Shown here piece by piece: positions 1 to 14,856 of a stretch of 64,000 nt of DNA. The DNA comes from Fomes fomentarius (Eukaryota > Basidiomycota > Agaricomycetes > Polyporales > Polyporaceae): NCBI GenBank assembly GCA_022606135.1, contig JABYQN010000005.1:2542001-2606000 (forward strand), in the 5' to 3' direction. Below the pieces are notes generated by a model. The model saw nothing but the letters and a program-made list of their open reading frames with translations, ran no database searches and was not told the origin of the DNA. Position 1 is the first letter of the stretch; every line of letters starts with the position of its first letter. Both the position numbers and the translations under genes were made by a program.

Positions 1-1261
1 TTTCCTAGTCCTTGTGTCCGGCCGGATCAAGTGTGTTAGTAGCTTTTCTTAGCAGTCAAGATGTCATGTAACCCCATAGTCTGGCGCATTGGCATTCCGT
101 ATGGTCACCCCTCACAGCAGCGGGCGAGGTCAAGAGTTGGCACGAAGATTGAGGGTCATCGGAGCACCAATATTGTTACAGGGCTGCGAACACCTCGGAG
201 TCCGATGACCGCGATATCTGGGTTTTACCTGTTGAGTCAGAAAATGACATCCACGGCGTTTTCATCGGTAGCGAGCCGTTCTTCTCACTACCCATTCTCA
301 TGATGGTGGATCCGACTCAAATACCGATATCCGTATAGCCTGGCGCAAGAGCCGAACAAGGCTCCGTCGCGCAGAATACCTCTGTGCCACATGGTTAAAA
401 TGTTTCTCATTCCAGACACCCCATTTTTCCTGTTGTCACGCAGGGACATATACGTCGAAGTTGACTTCCTTCGCGCTCCCTCTTTGTCGCCTGATCTATT
501 CTCGATATCCCGCTAGAATGAACGGCGCTTGACAATACAAATACTGGTAGACGTGTATAGCGGCTGTAGGATGGATGAATATCCGGATTGATGATGAAAT
601 CTGCCACCCCCTACGGTTGCTATATGAGGATGGTTAAGTTCAAAGGTTACACGGCCAGAGGCCACCGGGAACGCGCCTGATCGCTACCCCATGCACCAAC
701 CAAGTGGTAGAGAGACAATTCAACATAGCGGTGACCTTGAAAGCATTATTGCCGGCTACACGCGGACCACCGTCCACGTCCAACTGGCCACCTGCGGCAC
801 GCCGGCACCCCCGCGACAGTCCAGGCTCCAAAATAGTCTTTCCTTGAGCCGCATCTGAAGTCAAGCGGTCCGATGTGAGACCACTGCTAAGCGAACTTCA
901 AAAGGTCAACATCGTTCCTTGAATGACACCTGCCACCGTGGTCGCCGCACATTTCTGTTCGTCACGCGGGCCCGAAGGCGGGGCATGAGTCCAGCCACTG
1001 GAAAAGGAGGATATCTCCACCACCGACACATCTCCCTGCTCGGGTCACAGCTTGCGAAGCATTCACCATGCCCATCGTGACTATCGCAGCCGCCCAAGCG
1101 GTCGCCTATACAGCGACCGTGTCCGTTCAGCCTGAAGATAAGGCAGGAGCGACAGCACCACGAACACGCTGTCATAAAAATAGCACGCTTGCATGATATA
1201 CTGGTACATTGAAGAACCCCACAACGTGCCGCCCTACACTCCGTTACGCCGTGCGAGAGAG
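1..1261. other. Intergenic sequence, no supported gene
   Basis: Short reading frames occur on both strands but none resembles a known family, and none joins into a convincing spliced model. The right end is the 3' flank of the leftward transporter gene. The left window edge may cut the flank of a gene outside. Nothing else is seen here. Confidence 0.5.
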
Positions 1262-3061
1262 TTACAGCCTCCATCTCGGTTCGCCCGCAGCAAGCTTGCG
1301 ATTGCGCCGCGTGTACACGTTGCGGAGGACGAGCCCAGCGAGGGCTCCGGAGAACATGAAGCCGGCATTCGTATAGTGGCCGGTGGGAAACCCAGGGGTC
1401 TCGGAGCTCTTGTATATGAATATCCCTGCACGCCAACGCCGCATCAGTGATCGGCCGCCAACGAACGTGAGCATCGGTGTGGAGATCGGGCGGTACGTAA
1501 CGGCGCGCGGAGGCTATGGAATGGAGCAGAACTGTGGAAGTATGGAAGGGATGGAAAATATGGGCGTACCGATGATCTGGCCGAAGGTCGCGAAGGAGCC
1601 GTTGAGCGGGACCGCGAGCGTGGATGCGCCCGTGCCCCGGAGGTTTGCCGTGAGCCAGCTGAGGGTGGGGCCGGAGATGGAGAACGCGAACGAGACGGCG
1701 ACGCACAGCACCGCGTAGCGGGCGGTGAACGCGTCTGCGGGCAGCGACCCTAGCGATTCAATAAGATGATGGGTTAGCCAGTGGGAACGGCAGCGGCATC
1801 CAAAAGTATCGGTGAAGAAGTCAGGCGCGAACCTTCAATCAGGAAGCTGACCCCACAGATGGCGAAGGAGCAGACGGAGAGCCAGGACCGGACCTCGTAC
1901 CTGTCGGCTATCCAGGCGACCGTGGTTACTATGCAGAAGGCGATGGCGTACGGGGGCACGGTGAAGAGCTGTGCGCTGAGGCCTTCAAATCCCAGGCCCT
2001 GTACGACCGTGGATGTGAACAGGGAGATGCTGGAGAAGCCGACGGAGTATGCGATCCAGATGTAATGATGTAGGTAGAGGCGCCAGTCGAGGAGCGTTTC
2101 TTTTGTCTCTTTCCAGGTGATCTTCTCGTGCCCTATGGATGCGACACCCTTGATGCGCTGAATGGCTAACTCCCTCTCCGCTGGGGAGAGCCATGACACG
2201 CTCTCTGGGTAATCTGGATAGTACAAGTAGAGGAGGGGGGCGAGGGCGAAGGCGGGGATCCCCTCGATGATGAAGAGCCACCGCCAGGCTTCGAGGCCGT
2301 GTGCACCGTTGATCTTGCCTATACCGTAGGCAATAGCGCTGCCGAACGCGCCGCCCAATGTTGCGCCGGCAAGGGTAAATGCAACGCGGATGGCGCGTTC
2401 GTTGGGCTTATACCAGAACGTGAGGCAGTATATGATCCCGGGGAAGACACCAGCCTCGAACACCCCAAGGAGGAATCGGGTGGCGACGAGACCGGCATAG
2501 TTCCGCGTCGCCGCGATGAGCATCGTTATTCCACCCCACGCGATCATCAGGAATGCGAACCAGCGACTGGGTTTGAATCTCTTCAGGAGATAATTGGAGG
2601 GCGTCTCGAAGACGGTGTATGCAACGAAGAACACCATGAGGGCGATGAGGTACTGGTTCTCCGACAGTCTTAGGGACTGCTGCAGGGAGTCTCCGGTGTC
2701 GCTATTGAGGATCTTCGCGTTGCCCTACGACACCGCATGGTGAGCTCCGAGCGGGAACTCGCAAAGGAATGCACGGACGATGTTGAAGCGATCAATGAAA
2801 CAGAGCATGTACATCAACGTCGATCCAGTCACCATACGCAAGTCAATGCGCCTGAGTAGTCTGAAGGATAGTTGGCTCACTTCGGTGCCGTGACAATGGG
2901 AGATGTACGGACCTTCTTTCTGCCTCCGGGTCTACTACGTAATCCGATTCGTCGGATTCCGAGACATTCTCGCAGTGAACGATGGATGGATCCTTTTCGC
3001 TCTTCTCCAGAGGTGCAGAGCCTGTTTCGATATCGGATAGGGGGCGTTCAGATATGGCCAT
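1262..3061 (-). CDS. MFS transporter, anion:cation symporter (Dal5/allantoate permease-like) family
   Basis: Predicted plasma-membrane carrier that takes up an organic anion or vitamin-like solute by proton symport; the substrate cannot be read from the sequence. Five exons join in frame: 2913-3061, 2779-2860, 1833-2724, 1570-1749 and 1262-1425, giving about 488 residues, normal for the family. The N-terminal ~60 residues are charged and cytosolic. The first membrane segment begins after 'LLRRIDLR' and contains the family hallmark 'FIDRFNIGNAK', which spans an intron. Later landmarks are 'ETPSNYLLKRF', 'TRFLLGVFEAGVFPG', 'RWLFIIEGIP' and 'PTGHYTNAGF' near the C-terminus. The start is the first ATG before the acidic leader. 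It diverges from the DBP10 gene across about 0.9 kb. The family call is strong; substrate is unknown. Confidence 0.88.
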
Positions 3062-3979
3062 CGCGACGTCAAGGAGTGGGAAGAGGGACTCACCCGCCCC
3101 AAGTGCCCCTCACAGTATAAATACTGATAAAGACCTGCAGAAACTCACGCGTAATTATGGGAGAGGCACGGCTTAGAGAAGGCGAAGGAGCGGAGCACGT
3201 TCACTCGATCAGATGAGCTGAAACGAGCTATTCATGGGAGAAGGTGATTGGGTCTGTCCGCAAGACCTGCCGCTCTCACACCACTGACAAGCTTCGAATT
3301 TATCGAAAGCCTTTGGCCATTGAAAGCACCTGTCAAACTGCTGCCGCGTTGTTTCCCGTTGGCCCTTGCTATGGAGAGCTACTTGAATTGCGCCGAAATA
3401 CAGCCACACCACCCTGTCAAAAGCTCAGGGTATCAGCAAGCAGTAAACCGGCCAAGAAGTCTGCGAAAATCCAAAAGGTCATGCATGACTCACGGACATA
3501 AGGCAGCTTTTATGTGACATCGAGTAGACTTACCCGCCTAGTCAAAAAGTGTAGGAAGCAAGCAACGATCAAGTCCCTCTCTTCTACCTCACTCTGTGCC
3601 AATTGGCTGCCCTGGGAGGACAACGTTGCTATTACAAATGGTGTGTTTCCTTTCTCACAACACCCTTCTCTCCGTGACGTATAGTCAATCATGTGCCATG
3701 GGGCATCGGTGAGTTGAGATTACTTAGGGAGCCGATTGACGAGTGGGGGTGATGGACTAGGAGTCGACACTTCATCATCCTGTGCCTAGATTCGGTATAG
3801 TAGTAGCTCGATGTTGGAAACAACTTTAAGTTCAACTTAGACTGAGCGCCCGCACTTCTGAAGCGCTTATGTGGAAGTGAATTTTGAGCTGCCGCGCGCG
3901 CCTAACTTTGCACTCGACTGAGTTGGGCCAAAGTCAATATGTTACGACCTGTCTTCACATCATCTCTTTAGTAGTCGCT
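3062..3979. promoter_or_regulatory. Divergent intergenic region between the MFS gene and DBP10
   Basis: About 0.9 kb between two divergent starts must hold both promoters. Short reading frames on both strands have no family resemblance. I see no clear TATA box or repeated operator-like motif. Confidence 0.4.
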
Positions 3980-6900
3980 ATGGTTCGTATCAAGAGAAAA
4001 CGCGAGGATGATGCCGACGACGACTCTGGTTTCTCTGAGGTTTCTCTGGACGATGCCTATTCCGACGACGACATCGACATATCTACTGCCCTTACTGGTA
4101 AACGTCCTAAGCTCTCATCGAATTTCAAGTCATCCACTGCGCACGAGCTTGAAGAAGGCGACGATGATCTTCAGGAGTTTATACGGGAGTCTATTGCAAA
4201 ACGGGATGTGAAGGAAGGAACAGAGTTGTTGAAGAAGACGAAAGGCAAAACGAAGATTGCTAAGGGCGAGGTTGGCGGAGGAAGCTTTCAAAGCATGGGT
4301 GCGTAGTGCTACACTGTTTTGAGCCCACATTGTCTGTAATTTTTGTTCGCATACTGCGATTTGCTCTGCACCTGCGCTCTGGTTTGCTGCACCGCGTATC
4401 AAGCTCCAGTCTTCGTGTCACGACAGCATGTCTTTTATCCGACTCGTACTGATTGAGGGCTATAGGTCTATACCCGTGGTTGCTGCGTTCGCTGACCCTG
4501 CAAGGCTTCCGCATACCTACCCCAATTCAACGTCTGTCGATACCTGCACTCCTCTCGAACCCACCCCGAGATCTCGTTGGAATGGCGCGAACAGGTTCGG
4601 GGAAGTCCCTCGCATACATGGTTCCTCTTGTACAACGGCTTGGCGGTCGACACTCTGCAACGTTTGGGGCTCGAGCTCTCATCCTCCTACCAGCTCGCGA
4701 GCTTGCCCTCCAAGTCCTCAAGGTCGGCAAAGAACTCGCGCGAGGGTGGCATGCGGGTGAAGGAGACCATGCTGGCGATGGCAAGGATGCAGACGACGGG
4801 AAGAGAGGTCAGAGTCTACGGTGGGGTCTGGTCGTTGGAGGAGAGAGCCTCGATGAGCAGTTTGAAATGATCTCAAATAACCCTGATGTGTATGTATCTG
4901 CCATAGAATTGTGCCCATATTTGCTTACACTACTCGTTAGGATCATCGCAACACCAGGTCGTCTCCTTCATCTCATCGTCGAGATGAATCTTGACCTCAA
5001 GTCGGTTGAGTACGTAGTATTCGACGAAGCGGATCGACTGTTCGAGATGGGCTTCCAAACAGCTCTCACAGAAATCCTCCATCGGCTACCGCCAACACGT
5101 CAAACACTTTTGTTCTCGGCTACCCTACCCAAGTCACTCGTCGAGTTTGCGAAGGCTGGTCTGCAAAATCCGAAGCTTGTTCGTCTTGACGCCGAGACCA
5201 AGATCAGCGCTGACCTGAAGATGGCTTTCTTCTCGGTGAAGCAAGCGGAGAAGGACGCTTGCCTTTTGGTTCTCCTCCGTGATGTCATCGGCGTTCCGTT
5301 TGGGAGCCCCGCGGTCGATGCAGACGAGGACGCGGAAAACAAGGGGAAAGGGAAGGCCAAGTCGAAACACTCGGAGCATGCAGCCGCCCCTCACCAGACG
5401 CTCATATTCGCCGCTACGAAACATCATGTCGAGTATCTGACCAACCTTCTTACCACCGCCGGCTACGCGGTCTCGCATATCTACGGCTCGCTCGACCAGA
5501 CGGCGCGCACGCAACAGATGGACGCGTTCCGCCGAGGTCGGACCAACGTCCTTGTTGTCACGGACGTCGCAGCGCGCGGTATCGACATCCCCGTTCTGGA
5601 AAACGTTGTCAACTACGATTTTCCGCAGGGCGCAAGGGTGTTCGTCCATCGTGTCGGGCGTACCGCCCGTGCTGGGCGACAGGGTTGGGCCTGGTCCTTC
5701 GTCACGGCCGCAGAAGTACCGTACCTCCTCGACTTGCAGCTCTTCCTCGGGCGTCCGGTCAAGAGTGAAGTCAGCGGTAGCGGGGAGCAGATCTATACCG
5801 AGTCCCTTATTCTCGGGCCCTTCGAAAGGGACAAGGTCGACGAGGAAGCTGAGTATATAAAAAAGCTCTACGAGGAGAACCACAACCTCAGCACTCTCCG
5901 AGACGTCATGCGCAAGGGCCATGGCATGTATGAACGGAGCAAGGGCAAAGCGAGCCCCGCTAGCTATCAGAAGACAAAGGGGATGCTGAAAGATGGTCGC
6001 TGGGGCTATACTGGCACCGAGTCAGGCATCCACCCCGTGCTCCTCCGCAAGAACCCTAATGCGGCGGCGAAGCTCGAGGAGGAGGTAAAGCGGCGCGCTC
6101 TGCTCAAGGTTGTCGATTCCTTCCGTCCGGCAGAGACTGTCTTGGAGATCGGTGCGAGGGGCAACGCTGAAACGGCCGCCTTGATGAAGCAGCGAAGGAA
6201 GGCTCTTAGTAAGGCCGCACAACGTGCCTCATTAGCATCTACCTCTGCGCCTTCAATGGCGGTAGGTGATGACGCCAATGCACCTGACGGCCGTGATAGC
6301 GACGACGCAGGCCCTGAGATGGCCGATGAGGAAGATATTGCCGTACGTGCGCTTCCCTCGACCTTCAACACTGATATTCACTCCAGACACGTTACACAGG
6401 CCGTGTTTGATACCTCTAGCAAGAGATCAAAAGCCGGAACGGGCAAATTCCGCGACGAAGAGTTCTACATGTCGCATTATCAGAAGGACGCTGACACAGA
6501 GAAAGGGTGCGTGTTCTGTTCTTCAAACATCGAAGCAGCGCTAACCCTTGTGGTTCGTATAGCTATTCCCTCCGCGACGGCGCCTCGTTCGCCGAACAGG
6601 CCCGCAATGTCGCGTTTGACCTCACAGGAGATGAAACTGCCGCACGGGATCGCCAACGACGCGAGCTAAAGTGGGACAAGAAGAAGAAACGCTTCGTGAA
6701 GGGCACCGGAGAAGGCGCGGACAATGTGAAACTCGTCAAGACCGAGAGTGGTATGAAGTTGCCGATGACATACCGCTCTGGCCGCTTCGACGAATGGAAG
6801 GCAAAGAGCCGCGTAAGCCTGCCCAAGGTCGGTGAGGCGGAGCCCGACACTGCTCGCAGCGGCGCGGGGCTCGGACCTGGTGGTAGGAAATGGAAGCACA

Positions 6901-7196
6901 GGCAGGTCGTCGCTCCCAAACCGCTTGACAAGCTTCGCGGTGACTATGAGCGCAAAATTTGGAACTCGCAGAAAGCGAGCCAGCAGACTGGTAGAGGCGA
7001 GGGTGCCGCATCGGGTGGGTCTTCAAGACGGCCGCCAGCTGGGAAGAACAAGAAAGGCGGGCGGTATGGTGGGAAGCCGGTGGGACAAGTTAAGAGTGAG
7101 CTCAAAACCGTGGACCAGATTCGCAAAACACGGAAGATTGTGGAACAGAAGCGGGCAAAGAATGCGCGCCCGGGCAAGAAGAAGGGGAAGCGATAG
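3980..7196 (+). CDS. DBP10: ATP-dependent RNA helicase Dbp10 (DDX54), 60S ribosome biogenesis
   Basis: Nucleolar DEAD-box helicase needed for 60S ribosomal subunit assembly. Four exons (3980-4298, 4466-4889, 4941-6506, 6563-7196) join in frame to about 980 residues. An acidic and lysine-rich N-terminus precedes the helicase core. All core motifs are visible: Q motif 'GFRIPTPIQ', motif I 'ARTGSGK', Ia 'PARELAL', Ib 'TPGR', II 'DEAD', III 'SAT', V 'TDVAARGIDIP' and VI 'HRVGRTARAGR'. A low-complexity insert rich in Lys, Asp and Glu sits between the two RecA lobes. The C-terminal half carries the DBP10CT-type region and ends in a basic lysine/arginine tail, as expected for an rRNA-binding nucleolar protein. 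The start ATG opens 'MVRIKRKRED'. The 3' end converges on the TGT gene with only 85 bp between stops. Confidence 0.95.
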
Positions 7197-7281
7197 CTGT
7201 AGATTCTCTATTGTAACCCATGTCTCCTTTAGTATTCCTGCTATTTCCCCGCACGTCCCAGTGTAAATGTGTGATGTGATG

Positions 7282-9215
7282 TCATGCCGCGTCGGAGTAC
7301 TCCCATTTGGCACCGTCTCCCGGAATCACCTTCACATCCGGCCGACCCTCAAGCAAATCTACCCCAGCGCTACGCAGCGCATTCACGCACCACTCGGGGT
7401 AGCCCATGTCACCAAAGTAGTTCGCGAAGAAGTCTTTCAGGTACTTGGGGAAGGTTCCATTCATGATAGCTTCGCGTGCCCCACCCATGACTCGTGCTTG
7501 GAAGACGAGGTTATGTTGCGTGATAGCTGTGATCCGAGTCTTTACAAATTCCATTTAACCCGAGTGATTGACAGGGAACGCACCGTGCGCGGCGGCAGTT
7601 TCCAACGTCGCGGTGTGGTTGAGCAGCGCCCTTGTCATTCCGCTGGCGCAGGTAGGGCAGGGACAGTCCCCTTCGATCGGTCGCATGTCTGTAGCATGCT
7701 TACTAAGGCCTGGTTGTATTGGTTCCTATTAGTAAGTAGTGCTATGACAGTTCTTGCGAGACATACGAAGGTTCAAAGGACCCTTGAATGTCAATGCGAC
7801 GCCGAAGCGGGCTGTTCGGGTAGGGAAGACGCAGTCGGCCTGTGAGATGTATTCAGCCAGGAAGGAGGCCAGTCATTTGCCGAGAGCAAGCATACCATGT
7901 CAACGCCAAGTGCCACACATACCAGCAGATCTAGCGGTGCGTTAGACCGGACATAATAACGTGTGATAATATGCGGTCTCACCTTCCGCGAATCCAATCC
8001 CCATTGAGTAGCGTGGTCCTGTCGACAACATTCAACAATAGTGCACCTGTCAGACAAGCGACGGCTAACTTACGGTCTTCAGGAAGCTTGTCAGCGCATC
8101 GTTTGATTCTGGGGAGATTAGTTGACAGTATCGTCTTGCCTGCAAGGAAGCCACGGCTCACGTTCGCCAGAAGATGTCCTTCTCCTCTCCTCCACTGAGT
8201 CCACCGATGGCGTAGCCAGCCACTTTGTCTTTGCGCGCGACCATCTCGGCCAGGCACTTATCTCGAAGATCAGGGTCAAGACCACCTTGCACGATCGCAA
8301 ACAGGTTCTGCACGTCATCTTTGCCGGACTTTTGGTGATGTTCTATGCAACGGTCTAGCCATCGGACTGTCCTCCACATTGATTCCTCCACACGCGGTCC
8401 AACGGTCAGACTCGACACTGACTCCAGATTGTCAGCTGAACTTCCCCAAACCAAAAAGAGAGCGACAAACCGACGTCATCCAATTGCATGATGATATCTG
8501 CTCCTATCGCGTGTTGTATCGAGATGCTCTCTTCGGGCTGCAATCAATCAGTCATAGCCATTCGTTTTTTGGACCGCTTACGGACCGTCAACATGGTTGG
8601 GGAACCATCAAACGGACTAGCAAACAAGGCGCCCTCCTCAGTGATCTTCGTGAACTTGCTCAGAGACACCAACTGGAAGCCTCCACTATCCTATTGGCTT
8701 TGAATTTCAGTTCCTTCAGTCCCCACAATCCCGAAGACTATCAATACCGTCAAGAGGTTGTGGCTCCAGCCTTGGAACTTGTGTGCACCTCCAGCTTCTT
8801 TGAGCACTTCAATTCCAGGCCTGAGGTTGAGATGGTACGTGTTGTTGAGAATAAGGTTGATGCCCAAGGCTTCGACTTGCTGGGGCGTAAGTCCTTTAAT
8901 TGCTGCCTGAGTTGCGACGGGCATGAACGTTGGTAGCATCGTGACACCATCTAGCTTGAACGAGAAACTATGAGAAGTGTTCATACCCCGTACGCATGGC
9001 TGGCATTCCTGTACTTTCACGTATGCAACTCCTGGATGTTTCTTCAGATCGGATGAATATTCTACAGGAGATGGTTTCTCTTGCACTTCACGAAGATGAG
9101 AAAGTGCGGGAACGCCAGCCCTGTACGCAGATGTTGGATCTTACTCACGTGCCAGTCGCATTCTTGAGACCCTGGCCCGGGTTGTGTGGCACCTAGCCAG
9201 CACTTCAAATTGCAT
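7282..9215 (-). CDS. Queuine tRNA-ribosyltransferase catalytic subunit (TGT/QTRT1)
   Basis: Exchanges guanine-34 for queuine in the GUN anticodons of tRNA Tyr, His, Asn and Asp. The gene is cut by many short introns. The first exon (9149-9215) begins 'MQFEVLARC' and joins exon 2 (from 8950) to read '[18 protein letters not shown]', the family's N-terminal signature. Further signatures are '[14 protein letters not shown]', '[13 protein letters not shown]', 'IVQGG', '[11 protein letters not shown]', and '[12 protein letters not shown]', which contains the catalytic nucleophile Asp. The zinc site 'CPCPTC' lies near 7650 and is followed by the expected 'TQHNL' histidine. The C-terminus is complete. 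The product probably pairs with a QTRT2-like subunit encoded elsewhere. It is divergent from mitochondrial TyrRS with 248 bp between starts. Identity is firm; some internal exon borders were not all checked. Confidence 0.93.
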
Positions 9216-9463
9216 GGTTGGTTGGCTGAAATTGCTTTGCTAGAAGCAACTCGACCGAGCCAATTTGCTGCTTCGGGCTGTTGATGATGGTGGTTGCCCA
9301 AAAACGGTGGTGGCATTAGCGTGTCGGAAGGCTATTGGCATCCCGATCTGATCTCGCGCGTCGCGCCAGCACGGGCCGGGGCCGGGGAAACGCTGGACAA
9401 CAGTGAACACGACGCGTCCTGCGGCTCTGAGCTCATCGTCCTCCCCGTTCGCCTGCGCTCGTG
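9216..9463. promoter_or_regulatory. Compact bidirectional promoter, TGT (-) / mitochondrial TyrRS (+)
   Basis: Only 248 bp separate the two divergent start codons, so both 5' leaders and core promoters must lie here. The segment is GC-rich in its right half. I see no convincing TATA box for either side. Confidence 0.6.
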
Positions 9464-11263
<1,800 letters not shown>

Positions 11264-11516
11264 CTATTCGCTCATTTTACGCTCACTCAGTCATCGCCCG
11301 TTGTTGTCGTGGAGTGGTAGCGCGAACTCCGTCAAAGGGTATCATTATAATGTCTATTTGGTCACTGTGTGATTAGGTAACTGAGTATGGAAATAGAACC
11401 CCCACCACTCGTGGCCCCCAAAGTCCCTACATTCTCTGGAAGCCACACAGACAGGCAGGCTTCAAATTGAAGGCTCAATTCCTGAGCCTTTCCTTCTGGA
11501 AGCTGACGTTTCGCGG
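11264..11516. other. Short convergent intergenic region
   Basis: About 250 bp between the stop codons of TyrRS and the TM9SF gene. It presumably holds both 3' UTRs and polyadenylation signals. No gene is seen. Confidence 0.5.
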
Positions 11517-14500
11517 TTAGTCCACGCGAATGGCGCTGTACAGGCGTCTGACTGCCCAATACGTGGCGAGGAAGCCGATGGTACCTGTATAATGGACACA
11601 CATGAGCATCCAGCCGTAAGTTTGAGCGCTGAATGAGGCAATAACAGATAAGGCGCGCCCCTCTTCCAGGTGCAACCGAAAATGGAGGGAGACCGGAGAT
11701 GAACACTGCCAAAGACGTACCTGTGATGAGGAAGTCGAATAGCGCCAGAAGAAGCAGATAGCCCATGTAGAGCACGACACTTGTCATCGAGTCGAGCGAG
11801 AGGCGCAGCGCCCAGTACACAACGCCATATGCCAGAAGCCAGAAAGCGCTCCCGCCTCCTGTCAAGAATGCGCGCCAGTGCCACCTGTAGCATTCAACAG
11901 TCGTCATCAGCGTTTGTCCGTCGCCACTCGCGATGGTAAATGGAGACAGGAATACGATGGTCGCGCCTCGCGCGTAAATCCAGGGGTAGATCAAGGAAAG
12001 GCTATCAGACAGACGCACCTGTAGTCCTCGGCACAGAGAATGAAGTATGTGAAGAGGATGGTTACGGTGGCCGTTGTGAGTGCGACAACCGCTGCAGTGA
12101 GCGCGAGGAAGCCAAACGCATAGTAGGCGCGAGACGCGAAGAGGCTGGAGAGGACGAAGTAGAGCTCAATGAAGGCTGCACCTGAAACACGAGATTGGAT
12201 TAGCTTGTGGTGGCCATGTGCTATGGACGAGACATACCGAAGGGAAGAATGCCAGCCAGAATGGTGGCAGCCTGTGAACCCGTTTATTAGGCCGTAGGCA
12301 GAATAATACACATGAAAACGAACCCATGGTTTCAGATACTTCGGCTGAGGCGGAATTTGTCTTGGAATTTGGTTGACCCGAACAGGATGAGTGACAGCCT
12401 ACTCATGGAGGTGAGAAACTATGTTTAGCCCACACGGAATAGCCGTCGCAACTCACACCGTGCTTTGAGCCGAAAAATGAGCCTACGGCGGATAGCGGCG
12501 CTGAGATACCGAACCAGAGAACAATGACCAAGAGGATTGTACCTAGACAAATAGAGACAATAGGAATGCTTAGCACCATGCGGTTGAGCACATGGAACCC
12601 ATTATTTACCGAAAGGAACAGCCCCAGAAGAACCGGCAGCGATGAGGAAGAGGTTGAGCAGGAACACGACGGCGAACACAAATCTAGAAGACCCGACTCC
12701 ATCATTCACATGAATGCAAAGTAGGCAGGTGCATGATGTGACCACTCACGTTGGCATGATGGTTGCAGTGAAGAACGAGTTACGTCTCTTGTCAGTTCCG
12801 CCGAGAGACGCATACATCCTACTTGAGATGTACCCCGAAATTCTATTGCACAGGCGCGGTCAGCCTCGTGGTTTCCGGGGTGGCAAGGCGCTACTTACCC
12901 GCCAAAAAATGTCCAACACACGATCATGACTGTGGCGAGCGAACCACGGTTGGATGGAGACAGGAATCCAAGCAGAGCGAAAACTGTCGACGACAAGTCA
13001 ATCCCCGACTGCATAGAAAATTTCCCCGCCCAAGACGGACCTAGCGTGACGCCAACCATTGCGCATAACTGGGCCCCGTTCCCGACCAGAACAGACAGAA
13101 CCATCGGATTCTGTGGCGTCCGGAAGACTTCACCGTGCACAAGCTTCCAACCCCAATCTTCTTGGACGTCTTCCTGTGATTGCAAAATCAGCTTCTGCGC
13201 GAACACATCAGAACGTAAGACTGACGCTCAGATCCATTGCGTTATACCGCGATATCTAATACGACTGAAGTCAGTCGGGACACACGCGAAGGAAGGGAAG
13301 ATTTACATCTCTTGAAACAGTCCGTAAAAGGATCATCGACACCATGAGGCATAGGAACACGACCACAATGACGGAGTTGATCAGGCTAAACCAGTGGATC
13401 CGCTATAGAAGGAGACAGCTTCCCGTCAACGAAGTTATGGAAGGCAAAGATGGAAAGTGTCTTACAGGGTCGAAGATGTGCAGGTAGTTGTCCCATCTCG
13501 TTGCCCAAGGTGTGTCCGATTCCTGTGGTGCACGCGGTCAAATGCCATTATTGGATTCATTCAGCGACTGTATGCGCACATTCCACGTTACTCGATACGT
13601 GTACGTGACGGTGGTTTTCTGTGTCTCGCTCAGAACGAGACCTGGTGCGCCGCTGCTACAATCGGCATGGCCATCAGATGGTACCTCCTGTGAACCACCG
13701 CGGCTAGTGTCGGCAATTAGTACATGTCTATGCGGATGACAGGATTCCGACGGGTATTCCCACCTGGTAGGCCACACGAGAACACCGACAATGCGATACA
13801 CATCGGGATAGGGCTTATGATACCTGTTGCAATCCGTATTAGTAAATTCGTGATATTAAGGCCATCAGCGCACAAGATGCATCGCAGAGGGTATAGAGAA
13901 TGATGGCTTTCGTTACTGCGCGAGCAAGAGGTATGCATCGGGCTCGTATGCATTTTCCCCGAGCAATGTCACAATCCACGACATGGTGGGCGAGAGGAAA
14001 CATCCCGCCGTTAGGTTATACCACTTCGTGCCCAAGTGACACTGAGGCTGATCTTCTCACTCATAGATCACAGACAAGCATCACTTCCGCTGATGCACTC
14101 GGTTCAGATTGCATTGTCACTGACCTAAGTACAATGTCATAGTGGTTGTGCAAGGCCGGCATCTCCTTGAACTCGGCCTCGTCGTAGCCAAGGTTGAACC
14201 CCATGTCAAAGAAAAGCTCGCCCGTCTTCTTGTCTTCCTTCATTTCTGCTGCCGGTAGGCCATCTACTAGCCAGTTGATAGCGTAGTCTTCCCGGATGCG
14301 GTCATTGATGAACTTGGCATCCTCTGGAGGAACCTCCACCGTGCACAACGCCTTGCATGTTCCATTGTCTTGTAGCATGTGAATCTGGAAAACGCGTTAT
14401 TCGACGGTATAATCTATGAAGGGTAGGACATGCATCGTATGGTGAGTTGAATATACGGTCTCCAAACAGGATAGACCCTAGCGACTCCGGCTCCTTCTTC

Positions 14501-14856
14501 GGTCCCCCTCCGGTCGGCAGAAATGGAAAGCAGAATTGTAATAATCATCTTCGTCACACCGTCAGAGTCCGCACCTGCAGAATAGCCGTTCAACATACAA
14601 TTTATGAGTGATTTCTGGGTTTTAAGACGTCGTGTGAGCACCGAGCAGTCCAGACGCTCCTTGCGAGGTAGAAGCTCACCAGTTTGGCATGGTCATCCCC
14701 TGCAATCATCGGTGTCAAGGTGTTGACAAATAGGTCAACCTCCTCCCCTTCATGATAGTCGTGCGGCGCCGCGCCGGGTAGGTAGAATGCGTGGGCCGTC
14801 GAGAACAGGGATAGAGCAACGCCACCAAGTAGCCAGAACCGCGCGATGCGTGTCAT
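11517..14856 (-). CDS. TM9SF/Emp70 nonaspanin, endosome-Golgi nine-pass membrane protein
   Basis: Members of this family reside in Golgi and endosomes and act in membrane-protein sorting, adhesion and copper homeostasis. The start ATG at 14856 opens a signal peptide followed by 'FYLPGAAPHDYHEGEEV', the family's mature N-terminal hallmark. Further exons give 'GSILFGDRIFNSPY', the lumenal segment with 'NWLVDGLPA', then 'GWKLVHGEVFRTPQNP', 'GSGAVPFG'-like and 'ECYRWHWRAF' blocks in the membrane half. The protein ends 'RRLYSAIRVD', close to the usual C-terminal retrieval tail with its lysine/acidic ending. The gene is broken into many small exons, with introns of about 50-60 nt, and not every border was resolved. 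It diverges from an F-box-like gene across about 0.6 kb. Confidence 0.9.

Noticed and set aside
906..1706. A 266-residue minus-strand frame at the left end
   Set aside because: It crosses introns and exons of the MFS gene in a different frame; the MFS exons join with correct phases, so this is a shadow.
5134..5922. A 262-residue minus-strand frame inside DBP10
   Set aside because: It lies wholly antisense to the helicase core motifs V and VI and resembles no known protein.
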